Part shown: one piece after another, positions 1-6,885 of the stretch
How positions within the stretch are numbered: position 1 is the stretch's first letter
How the letters are laid out: each line of letters starts with the position of its first letter
NCBI GenBank assembly: GCA_937982505.1
Contig: CALJLV010000190.1
Location: 1-37,034, forward strand
Direction: 5' to 3'
Origin: an uncultured Desulfobacteraceae bacterium
Lineage (GTDB): Bacteria > Desulfobacterota > Desulfobacteria > Desulfobacterales > UBA2174
DNA: 37,034 bases
The notes under the pieces: generated by a model
The model's database searches: none
What the model saw: the letters and a program-made list of their open reading frames with translations, nothing else
Told to the model about the DNA's origin: nothing
Translations under genes and position numbers: made by a program

Positions 1-54
1 CCAAACGCTCTCAACGATCCAAACGCTCTCAACGATCCAAACGCTCTCAACGAT
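1..54. repeat. three tandem 18-bp repeats
   Basis: Three exact head-to-tail copies of CCAAACGCTCTCAACGAT (1-18, 19-36, 37-54) end just before the yedE stop codon. The array may continue to the left of the window. There are no spacers, so this is a tandem repeat and not a CRISPR array. No function can be assigned. Confidence 0.9.
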
Positions 55-64
55 CAAAACACAT

Positions 65-1153
65 TCACTTGGCCGTTTGCCGCATGGTCGCCCCGATGAA
101 CAGGCACACCGCCATGCCCACCACCACCGCCGCCATGCCGTGGGGACCCAGGCCGGTGGGCGAGCTGGCCAGGCCGAAGTTGTGGGCGATGCCGGCGCCG
201 ACGATCATGCCGAAGACAAAGACGGCCGCATCCCCGTCCCCCTCGCCGGCCAGAAAGAGCTGACGGCCCGGGCAGCCGCCGGCCAGGGCGAAGGCCAGCC
301 CGGCGAGCATCATGCCGGCAAAGTTCCACACATGCAGGGTGTGGGCCACCGGCTGGCCGGCGAAACCGGGTTTGAACTGCCCCACCGCGAGGTTGGTCAG
401 AAAGGCGAAGACCACCAGCGCCAGAAAGCCGCCGAAGAGATGCACCTGGCGAAAGAGGATCAGGTCGCGCAGGGCCCCCATGGTGCAAAAGCGGCTGCGC
501 TGGGCCAGAAAGCCGATGACCAGGCCGGCGATCAGGGAGACCAGCAGCGGGGCGTGCATGGCCCCGGGCCCCTTCTCGCTGTAAAACAGGACCCCGTTCT
601 GGGGCTGGCCGGGGACCTGGGGATAGATGAGCATCAGGACCAGAAAGCCCAGCAGGGTCAGGGGCAGCAGCCAGCCCACCGAGGGGTAGGTCTTCTGGAC
701 CCGGCCCAGGTTGTAGCCGCCTTTTAAGAACAGGGTGCCGATCCAGATCCCGAAGGCCAGCCCGGCCAGGCCGAGGATGGCGTTGCCGTCGCCGCCGGCC
801 AGGCGCAGCACGGCCCGCCAGGGACAGCCCAAAAAGACCAGGGCCCCGATCATGGCAAAGACGCCTAGGATGAAACGCGCGATGGGCGCCGAGCCGGCCC
901 GCGGCCGGTACTCCTTGAACAGGTAGGCGGCGACGAGCGAGCCGATCACGAAGCCGATGATCTCCGGCCGGATGTACTGGACCACCGCGGCCCGGTGCAG
1001 CCCCAGGGCCCCGGCGATGTCCCGCTCGAAGCAGGCCACGCAGATCCCCATGTTGCCGGGGTTGCCCAGTTTTTGCAGCAAGGCGGCCATCACCCCGATA
1101 AAGGCCCCTACGCCGATGATGCCCCAGCGGGTGGCAAACCAGTTTTTTCCCAT
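65..1153 (-). CDS. yedE: YedE family putative selenium transporter
   Basis: Polytopic inner-membrane protein of 362 residues in the YedE/YeeE (DUF395) superfamily, of the selenium-associated YedE type. The family repeat is visible twice: a Cys-containing GCPWR segment in the N-terminal half and a GGCPGRQ segment in the C-terminal half, each in a hydrophobic helix pair typical of the YeeE thiosulfate-channel fold. The ATG at 1153 is preferred over one 11 codons upstream because GAGGAGG lies 8 nt before it. The family co-occurs with selD and yedF, both of which are in this window, so a role in importing a selenium (or sulfur) species is inferred. It is the last gene of the minus-strand run that starts with the HdrD-like gene, 132 nt behind its neighbour. 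Confidence 0.88.
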   Translation of the reverse strand: MGKNWFATRWGIIGVGAFIGVMAALLQKLGNPGNMGICVACFERDIAGALGLHRAAVVQYIRPEIIGFVIGSLVAAYLFKEYRPRAGSAPIARFILGVFAMIGALVFLGCPWRAVLRLAGGDGNAILGLAGLAFGIWIGTLFLKGGYNLGRVQKTYPSVGWLLPLTLLGFLVLMLIYPQVPGQPQNGVLFYSEKGPGAMHAPLLVSLIAGLVIGFLAQRSRFCTMGALRDLILFRQVHLFGGFLALVVFAFLTNLAVGQFKPGFAGQPVAHTLHVWNFAGMMLAGLAFALAGGCPGRQLFLAGEGDGDAAVFVFGMIVGAGIAHNFGLASSPTGLGPHGMAAVVVGMAVCLFIGATMRQTAK

Positions 1154-1285
1154 CGTTGCGTCCTCCTCAAGAAAGGTGTCGGTCACTGCCTGGCGCCAAT
1201 CAAACGAGCCATATCTCTTAACCGATCGCTGCGATGCCAGGCAAAACGATAATTTAAATGCTGCCGGGGCGATCCATCGAAACGA

Positions 1286-1774
1286 TCAATCGGCTCCGCA
1301 AAGTCCGGCAAACACCAAACGCAGGATCCTTTGGTCCAGTACCAGTCCAGGTTCGTCGTCGGGCCGCACATCTCGGTCGGGATCGAGGCGGTCCGCCGGC
1401 CCGGCTCCCGGCTCGTGGGCGATCCGGTACTGGCGGCAGCGCTCGCGGATGGCTTCCAGGGCCAACTCGCGGTTGTTCTCGATCCAGCGGTCGCACTCGT
1501 CATGGCTGCCGGCAAAGAGGACGAAACGCTCCCTGCCATGCTTGACGGTCAGCATGCGATAGCCCCCGCCCAGGTCGTACTTGACGCAGCCGTCCAGACG
1601 ATTTTCCCCCTTGTGGGTCTGGGGTAACAGCCGGGCCTCTCCGGGGCCGCCGTTTTTCATCGCGGCAATGACCTGATCGGCGTGATCGGCGGCAATGCGG
1701 CCCTTCTTGCCGGCCCGGCGCAGATCTTCGATATGCCGGTCCAGGCGCGGATCGATGTGTACCAGATGCATCAT
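1286..1774 (-). CDS. RelE/HigB-like hypothetical protein
   Basis: A 162-residue protein whose ATG (1774) overlaps the stop of the MvhD-like gene in an ATGA arrangement, so it is translationally coupled to the electron-transfer operon. Residues about 60-100 (VKYDLGGGYRMLTV followed by RFVLFAGSHDECDRW) resemble the beta-sheet core of RelE/ParE/HigB-type proteins. No antitoxin gene is adjacent, and the length exceeds a typical toxin (90-120 residues). The C-terminal 40 residues are Asp/Pro/Gly-rich with no recognised motif. A toxin function is therefore not claimed; it may be a RelE-fold protein recruited to the operon. An upstream in-frame ATG exists at 1891 but lies inside the MvhD-like gene and is not needed. 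Confidence 0.65.
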   Translation of the reverse strand: MMHLVHIDPRLDRHIEDLRRAGKKGRIAADHADQVIAAMKNGGPGEARLLPQTHKGENRLDGCVKYDLGGGYRMLTVKHGRERFVLFAGSHDECDRWIENNRELALEAIRERCRQYRIAHEPGAGPADRLDPDRDVRPDDEPGLVLDQRILRLVFAGLCGAD

Positions 1775-2205
1775 GAAACAATCCCCAAGCCGGTCTTGAC
1801 GAACCGCGTGACCGGCCCCAGAGCCCGGACCCGTTCGATCACCTCGGTGGCCACCTGGACGAACTTGGTCGACTCGGCCGAGGAGATCCACGAAAAGTGC
1901 AGCCGCCCCGGTTCGATGCCCATGTATTCGATCAATTCCTTGAACAGCGTGAACTTGCGCCGGGCATAGTAGTTGCCTTCGATGTAGTGACAGTCTCCCG
2001 GATGGCAGCCGGAGACCCAGACGCCGTCAGCTCCCTCGCGAAAGGCGGCCAGGATGAACTTGGGACTCACCCGCCCGGAGCACGGCAGGCGGATCACCCG
2101 GATGTTGGGCGGGTATTGAAGGCGGCTGACCCCGGCCAAGTCGGCGGCGCCGTAGGTGCACCAATTGCAGAAGAAAGCGACGATTTTGGGCTGCCAGTCA
2201 CTCAT
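1771..2205 (-). CDS. MvhD/FlpD-type hydrogenase iron-sulfur subunit
   Basis: A 144-residue soluble protein of the MvhD/FlpD family (delta subunit of F420-non-reducing hydrogenase). Members carry an Fe-S cluster and relay electrons to heterodisulfide-reductase-type partners. Visible Cys ligands are C13 and C16 (FFCNWC), C42 (RLPCSGR), C67 and C72 (SGCHPGDCH), the full conserved set. GAGG lies about 10 nt upstream of ATG 2205, and the gene begins 3 nt after the stop of a paralogue, so the two are co-transcribed. No hydrogenase or HdrA gene is in the window; the probable partner is the HdrD/DsrK-like protein upstream. Confidence 0.87.
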   Translation of the reverse strand: MSDWQPKIVAFFCNWCTYGAADLAGVSRLQYPPNIRVIRLPCSGRVSPKFILAAFREGADGVWVSGCHPGDCHYIEGNYYARRKFTLFKELIEYMGIEPGRLHFSWISSAESTKFVQVATEVIERVRALGPVTRFVKTGLGIVS

Positions 2206-2208
2206 TGT

Positions 2209-2667
2209 TCAATCCTCGTCCGGGAAGGCGGCCTCCAGCTTTTCGGTCTGCGGCCGGCCACCGCCGCGGACAGGGCTAGGACCCAGTTGCCGGACCCGGT
2301 CGGTCATTGCCGCGGCGATCTCGGCAAAGCGCGGCCCCATGGCTGAACTCAGGTTGAACATGGCCACCCGTTCCGGCTCCAACCCAGTCTCGGTCAAAAG
2401 CTTCTGGACGGCGGCGACCTTCTTTCTGGTCTTGCGGTTGCCTTCAAGGAAATGACATTCGCCTTCGAGGCAGCCGGCCACGTAGACCCCGTCGGCGCCG
2501 GCCTCGATCGCCTTGAGCAGGTGAATCATGTCCACCCGCCCGCTGCACGGGACCTGGATCACCTTGACGTTGGCCGGATAGTCGAGGCGCATCGAACCGG
2601 CCAGGTCGGCGGCGGCATAGGCGCAGTACTTGCAGCAGAAGGCCAGGATCTGCGGCTCGAAGTCCAT
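2209..2667 (-). CDS. MvhD/FlpD-type hydrogenase iron-sulfur subunit (second copy)
   Basis: A 152-residue paralogue of the following gene and member of the MvhD family. It has C12 and C15 (CCKYC, with an extra C11), C41 (VPCSGR), C66 and C71 (AGCLEGECH). The start at 2667 has GGAGG spaced correctly; a longer in-frame reading would run into the HdrD-like gene. It is 13 nt downstream of that gene. The C-terminus (from about residue 125) is Arg/Gly-rich and differs from its sister, so the two copies are diverged rather than a recent duplication. Two MvhD proteins with one HdrD-like protein suggest a small electron-relay complex. Confidence 0.87.
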   Translation of the reverse strand: MDFEPQILAFCCKYCAYAAADLAGSMRLDYPANVKVIQVPCSGRVDMIHLLKAIEAGADGVYVAGCLEGECHFLEGNRKTRKKVAAVQKLLTETGLEPERVAMFNLSSAMGPRFAEIAAAMTDRVRQLGPSPVRGGGRPQTEKLEAAFPDED

Positions 2668-2680
2668 GCCGATCCTCCGT

Positions 2681-4012
2681 TCATTTCTCGAATGGATTCG
2701 GCGTGCCGGGTTGCCCCGGCAGCCATACCTCGGCCAGGTCCGGACCGAGGTAAGCCCGCTCCTCCTCGCCCAGGGCGCCCAGTGACAAGGCGATGAGGGT
2801 CCACAGGTGGACGACGTGGTAGCCGCCGTTGAAGTGTTCGCCCAGGTCGTGAATCTGGGCGTGGCAGTTGTGGCAGGGCGTGACCACGTACCGGGCGCCG
2901 GTGGCCATGACCTGGTCGAACTTGATGCGGCCGTAGGCGTGGCGGGCCTCGGTGAAACCCGACTGCAGGTAGCCACCCCCGCCGCCGCAGCAAAAGTTGT
3001 TCGAGCGGTTGGGGGTCATGTCGACGAAGTTCTCTTCACCGATGCAGGTCTTGACCACGAAGCGCAGGTCCTCGGCCAAAGGATCGCCGAAGCTCTTGCG
3101 CACCTGCTGGCAGGGGTCCTGGACGGTGAACCGGATTTTCGAGTCCCGGTTCCAGTCGCTGCTCGGCCGGATCCGGCCTTCGCGAATCCAGCGCGCGTAG
3201 TAGCGCACCATGGGGGCGATCTCGAGATCGGTGGCGATACCGTGTTTTTGCACCCCCATCCAGACCGAGTAGGTCGAGTGCCCGCATTCGGTGTTCAGAT
3301 ACACCCGGCAGCCGAGCGCCTCGGCCTTGCGCACCGTCTTTTCGGTGATCGTCTTCCAGCAGTCGTCGTCGGCCAGGAACATGCAGTAGTTCTCACCGCC
3401 CCAGGCCGTGCTGCCGTAGGTCCAGTCCACCCCGGCCAGGTGCAGGATCTTCCACAGGGGCACCATTTCCTCGGGTTCGGTGACCGGTTCGCGGGAATTC
3501 TGGCTCAGGAAGAACTCGGCACCCTGCTTGTCGATGGGGGCTTGAAGGTCTTGCCAGCCGGGCTGGTTGGCGCGCACTTCTTCGACGACGTCCTCGACCA
3601 CGAAGCGGAAATCCTCTTCCGGGGTGCCCATGGCCGAACAGCTTTCGTTGCGCAGGGCCATGTCGCAAGATCCCAGAATCCCTTTGGGCCGCGTTTCGCG
3701 CGGCCAGAGCTTACGCGCCTCGTAGACCATGGCCGGGATGTTTATGGCCATGGGGCAGACGTACACGCAACGCTGGCAAAGCGAGCACAGCCAGACCCAG
3801 GGATGGCCGGCGATCTCCTCGTCCATGCCTAGGGCCGCCATGCGCAGAAACTTACGAGGGTCCATACCCTCGAGACCTGTGGCCGGGCACCCCGAAGCAC
3901 AGGCCCCGCAGGTGAGGCAGAGGTTGAGGTTGCCGCCGGCCGGCAGCAAGCGGCGAACCTTGTCGAGAAAGGTGGCCGAAGCGGTGGACGAAAGGCGAAC
4001 GGGTCCATTCAT
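2681..4012 (-). CDS. HdrD/DsrK-like (Fe-S)-binding protein
   Basis: A 443-residue protein combining a C-terminal-HdrC-like and an HdrB-like part, as in HdrD, DsrK and GlpC. Two [4Fe-4S] motifs are present: C32-x2-C35-x2-C38-x3-C42-P and C76-x2-C79-x2-C82-x3-C86-P. The first cysteine-rich (CCG) domain carries an ECGHS motif in place of a full CCG site, as in DsrK-type proteins. The second is canonical, with DPCQQ, then NFCCGGGG, then TPCHNCH. No membrane helix is seen. The start at 4012 follows AAAGGAG. It heads the operon with two MvhD-like genes and likely passes electrons between thiol/disulfide substrates and the MvhD subunits. The substrate is unknown. Confidence 0.87.
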   Translation of the reverse strand: MNGPVRLSSTASATFLDKVRRLLPAGGNLNLCLTCGACASGCPATGLEGMDPRKFLRMAALGMDEEIAGHPWVWLCSLCQRCVYVCPMAINIPAMVYEARKLWPRETRPKGILGSCDMALRNESCSAMGTPEEDFRFVVEDVVEEVRANQPGWQDLQAPIDKQGAEFFLSQNSREPVTEPEEMVPLWKILHLAGVDWTYGSTAWGGENYCMFLADDDCWKTITEKTVRKAEALGCRVYLNTECGHSTYSVWMGVQKHGIATDLEIAPMVRYYARWIREGRIRPSSDWNRDSKIRFTVQDPCQQVRKSFGDPLAEDLRFVVKTCIGEENFVDMTPNRSNNFCCGGGGGYLQSGFTEARHAYGRIKFDQVMATGARYVVTPCHNCHAQIHDLGEHFNGGYHVVHLWTLIALSLGALGEEERAYLGPDLAEVWLPGQPGTPNPFEK

Positions 4013-4408
4013 GGAACTCTCCTTTGGCCTGCGGATGAACCGCGCCGGAATCACGCGGAAATGCCCGCGAATTTTGATCCGCCGAGGAAAAAGGACCTCT
4101 GGAGAGCGAGAATGGCGAAACTTAGGGGGAGCGCTCCACGACGGCGCCACGGTCCTTTTCCCGTGCATGCCAACCCGGGCAGCGGCGGGACTCAACTCAG
4201 GTAAATCCGAGGCGCCAAAAGGACATGAGAAATCCTTGCTTGCGAGGAAAACGGAGAAAAATGAAAAAACGGATTCCATTTAGCGGTGCAATGCGGTGCT
4301 TGTCAAATTGATTAGAGTAATGGCAAAAGTGTTGCGTATCGAAATTATCTACTGGACATGGACCGCGGCGGGCCTTACCCATAAAAGGTTTGATTTAAGG
4401 AGGAATGG
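4013..4408. other. divergent intergenic region, HdrD-like operon / small Cys protein
   Basis: This 396-bp gap separates two divergent transcription units and holds no convincing gene. The stretch 4230-4400 is AT-richer than its surroundings and contains a sigma54-type element for the plus strand (listed separately). On the minus strand TTGACA (reverse complement of 4301-4306) could be a -35 box for the HdrD-like operon, but the -10 match 17 nt downstream is poor. Confidence 0.5.
4321..4336 (+). promoter_or_regulatory. candidate sigma54 (-24/-12) promoter
   Basis: TGGCAAAAGTGTTGCG matches the sigma54 consensus TGGCAC-R-N4-TTGCW at nearly every position, with the required 10-nt spacing between GG (-24) and GC (-12). 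It lies about 70 nt upstream of the GTG start at 4409, leaving a leader of about 60 nt. A PAS-AAA sigma54 activator is encoded at 14588-15998, though nothing links the two directly. Confidence 0.5.
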
Positions 4409-4630
4409 GTGGAGTTTGTTTTCAACTGCCCGGCAACGGGGAAGATATTCGAGACCGCCGCCTTCCGGATGGTCGACAACAATGGGGTGGTGACAGAAGC
4501 GGACGGCAGCCGCCGCCTGGATGCCCGGGTGGCGCTCGAGGAGCCGTGTCCGCACTGCGGCCGACATCACACCTACCGGGCCGATGAGATGATCTGCCCG
4601 TTCGAGGCGGTGGCTGTTCGCGAGGGGTGA
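4409..4630 (+). CDS. small conserved four-cysteine protein
   Basis: A 73-residue soluble protein with no membrane segment. Cysteines are at C7 (NCPATGK), C47 and C50 (PCPHCGRHH) and C63 (ICPF), a spacing that suggests a zinc-ribbon-like fold with the two ends paired. I recall similar short proteins in Desulfobacterota but know of no function. The start is GTG 4409 because AAGGAGG lies about 6 nt before it; the overlapping ATG at 4405 reads a different frame without the Cys pattern. It is monocistronic, preceded by a candidate sigma54 promoter and followed by 540 nt of repeats. Confidence 0.7.
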   Translation: MEFVFNCPATGKIFETAAFRMVDNNGVVTEADGSRRLDARVALEEPCPHCGRHHTYRADEMICPFEAVAVREG

Positions 4631-4687
4631 AGGGTTTCGGGAGGCTTCAGGTCTCAGGTTTCGGGTATCATCAGGTTTGCTGAGATT

Positions 4688-4770
4688 TCCGGCTCGTCTG
4701 CCGCCGTCTCGTTCCGATGAACATGGATTTCCGCTTGCGCGGAAATGGCGGAAGAAAGACAGGAACTTGG
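4688..4770. repeat. dispersed palindromic intergenic repeat, copy 1
   Basis: This segment shares a long run with 11720-11797: GTCTCGTTCCGATGAACATG is nearly identical in both, followed by a hairpin (ATTTCCGCTTGCGCGGAAAT here, ATTCCTGCTTTCGCAGGAAT there) and GGCGGAA/GACGGAA. The stem bases covary between copies while pairing is kept, indicating a structured dispersed repeat. Confidence 0.8.
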
Positions 4771-4797
4771 CCCGCTTCATCAGTTCTCCTTCCCGTG

Positions 4798-5084
4798 TCA
4801 TCCCGAGGAGCGCAAGCGACGAGGGATCTGCAGTCGGGAAAGAAAGCCGGGAGGAGGTCGATAGATGGCACAAGCCCTCGTCCGGTATCGGCCTCTGGCG
4901 TGAGGCAAGGTTTTTGCCGATTGGGGATGTTTCCCGCTGTTGTGTCCAAATGCGGATTCCTCGCTGGCGCTCGGAATGACAGGTGGGGGATACCGGCGCT
5001 CGGGAATGGCAGGTGGGGGATGCTGACGCTCCGGAATGACAGCGGGAGGGGATGTCATCCCCAGGAGCCCAAGCGATGAACGCT
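4798..5084. repeat. cluster of GTCATTCC-type repeats with a 30-bp tandem array
   Basis: The gene-free stretch 4631-5173 (543 bp) is filled by short repeats. GTCATCCCGAGGAGCGCAAG at 4799 recurs in degenerate form at 5054. The inverted form (CTCGCTGGCGCTCGGAATGAC) begins near 4960. From 4966 to 5054 there are three degenerate 29-30-bp tandem units (4966-4994, 4995-5024, 5025-5054), each with CGCTC-GGAATG-CAG. Such GTCATTCC repeats are common between genes in deltaproteobacteria. No coding sequence is supported here. Confidence 0.75.
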
Positions 5085-5173
5085 GTCGCCGGTTGCATGC
5101 GGGAAAAGCGCCCGTCCGGCTTGATCGGAAAAGTAACGTCTGCCCGGCAGCGAGTTTCAGGAGAGGTCAATTC

Positions 5174-6226
5174 ATGACGGATGAAAAACTGCATCCCCGC
5201 CTGACCACCACCGTGGCCGGGGCCGGTTGAGCCTCCAAGCTGGGTCCGGGGGACCTGGACCGGGCGCTGTGCGGGCTGGCCTTTCCCACCGACGAGAATG
5301 TCCTGATCGGTCTGGAACGGGCCGACGACGCCGGGGTCTACCGGGTCAGCGACGAGCTGGCCCTGATCCAGACGGTGGATTTTTTCACCCCCATCGTGGA
5401 CGATCCCTACGATTTCGGCCGCATCGCGGCCGCCAACGCCCTGAGCGACGTCTACGCCATGGGGGGAGTGCCCAAGACGGCCATGAACCTGGTGGCCTTT
5501 CCGGCCAGGACCATGGATTTTTCCGTCTTGCGCCGCATCCTGGAAGGCGGCATCGCCGTGCTGCGCGAGGCCGGGGTGGTGCTCATCGGCGGCCACAGCA
5601 TCGAGGATGCGGAACTCAAGTACGGCCTCTCGGTGACCGGCTACATCCACCCGGCCAGGGTCCTGGCCAAGAAAAACCTGCGGCCCGGCGACCGGCTGGT
5701 GCTCACCAAGCCTCTGGGCACCGGGATCCTCAACACGGCCATCAAGGGGGGGCTGGCCTCGGCGGCGGCGGCCAGAATGGTCACCGAGCAGATGGCGGCC
5801 CTGAACCGGGCGGCGGCCGAAACCATGGAGGCCTTCGACGTGTCGGCCTGCACCGATGTCACCGGGTTCGGTCTATTGGGCCACCTGGCCGAGATGGTCA
5901 GCGGTTCGGGATGCGGGGTGCGCCTCGCGGCCGCCCGGGTGCCGATCCTTCCTGAAACCATCGCGTTGGCCGCCATGGGCCTGGTGCCGGCCGGGGCCTA
6001 TCGCAACCGGGAGTTTCGCCAGGCGATGGTGGTTTTCGAAACGGGTATGGATGCCGTGATGCAGGACGTGCTTTTCGATCCGCAAACTTCCGGGGGGCTT
6101 TTGATCAGCGTGGCCGCGGACCAGGCCGGCAGGCTGGTGGGAGCCCTTCAGGCCGCCGGGGTGAAGGCCGCCGCCGAAATCGGCGAGGTGACGGGCGCCG
6201 GCCAGGAAATGATCCGGGTCGTCTGA
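5174..6226 (+). CDS. selD: selenide, water dikinase SelD (selenocysteine-containing)
   Basis: A 350-residue enzyme that makes selenophosphate from selenide and ATP, the Se donor for selenocysteine and selenouridine. Reading from ATG 5174, codon 19 is TGA (5228-5230) in the motif GAG-U-ASK. In SelD homologues this position is the catalytic Cys or Sec, three residues before the conserved Lys (here K22). The frame then runs open to 6226 through the typical DFFTPIVDDPYDFG and GHSIED motifs and a C-terminal QTSGGLL. The start has AGGAGAGG upstream. Conventional calling would begin this gene at an internal codon after the TGA, losing the active site. yedF follows after 56 nt and yedE is nearby. The UGA is read as Sec. 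Confidence 0.95.
5228..5258 (+). promoter_or_regulatory. candidate bacterial SECIS element in selD
   Basis: After the UGA (5228-5230), 5240-5247 pairs with 5251-5258 as an 8-bp stem (two G-U pairs) closed by a GGG loop at 5248-5250, about 18 nt after the UGA. Distance and a G-containing apical loop fit bacterial SECIS elements recognised by SelB. Folding was done by eye. Confidence 0.65.
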
Positions 6227-6282
6227 GACAGTAACGACCCGAGGTACCAAACGCAGCAACCCAGAAAAGGAAAAGAAACCGG

Positions 6283-6885
6283 ATGAAAGAAATCGATGCC
6301 CGGGGCCTGGCCTGTCCGGCTCCGGTACTCCAGACCAAGGCCGCCATCGAAAACGAGCAGGCGACATCGGTGCGCGTGACGGTGGACAATGCGGCCTCGG
6401 CCCAAAACGTGGCCCGCTTTCTCCAGAGCAAAGGGTTTGCCACCGAGACCGAAACCCGCGGTGGCGACCTCGTGGTCTTGGGCCGCGCTGCAGCGCCGGC
6501 GGTGGCACCGGCCCCCGCACCGCCGGTGTCCGCCGAGCGCTGCGAGCACCGGCGCATCATGGTCATGATCACTTCCGATGGCATGGGCCACGGAGACGAT
6601 CGACTGGGCGCCAAGCTGATGATCAGCTTCGTCAAGACCCTGGCCGAGATGGGCGATGAACTGTGGCGGCTGGTCTTTGTCAACAACGGGGTCAAGCTGA
6701 CCATCGACGGCAGTGCGGTCCTGGACGTGCTTCAAGAATATGAGGCCGGCGGATTGCAAATCCTGGTCTGCGGCACCTGCCTGACGCACTTCGATCTGCT
6801 GGAGCAAAAACAGGTGGGTGTCACCACCAACATGCTCGACATCGTCACCGCGATGCAACTGGCGGACAAGGTGATCAATATCTGA
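6283..6885 (+). CDS. yedF: sulfurtransferase-like selenium metabolism protein YedF
   Basis: A 200-residue two-domain protein. Residues 1-70 form a SirA/TusA-like domain with the CPxP motif (C11-P-A-P) that carries persulfide, or possibly perselenide, in this family. A Pro/Ala linker (about 70-85) leads to a DsrE-like domain with CGTC near residues 163-166. This architecture is the selenium-linked YedF family, which occurs with selD and yedE. It starts 56 nt after selD and is probably co-transcribed. Its 3' end overlaps the convergent ATPase gene by 11 nt. Exact biochemical role is not established; delivery of selenium to SelD is inferred. Confidence 0.9.
   Translation: MKEIDARGLACPAPVLQTKAAIENEQATSVRVTVDNAASAQNVARFLQSKGFATETETRGGDLVVLGRAAAPAVAPAPAPPVSAERCEHRRIMVMITSDGMGHGDDRLGAKLMISFVKTLAEMGDELWRLVFVNNGVKLTIDGSAVLDVLQEYEAGGLQILVCGTCLTHFDLLEQKQVGVTTNMLDIVTAMQLADKVINI

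Noticed and set aside
1..54. CRISPR array
   Set aside because: Repeats are contiguous without spacers and no cas genes are present.
1183..1539. Alternative frame with Trp/Tyr/Cys-rich C-terminal sequence over the RelE-like gene
   Set aside because: Considered as a frameshifted ending, but the annotated frame ends sensibly and no homopolymer marks a shift.
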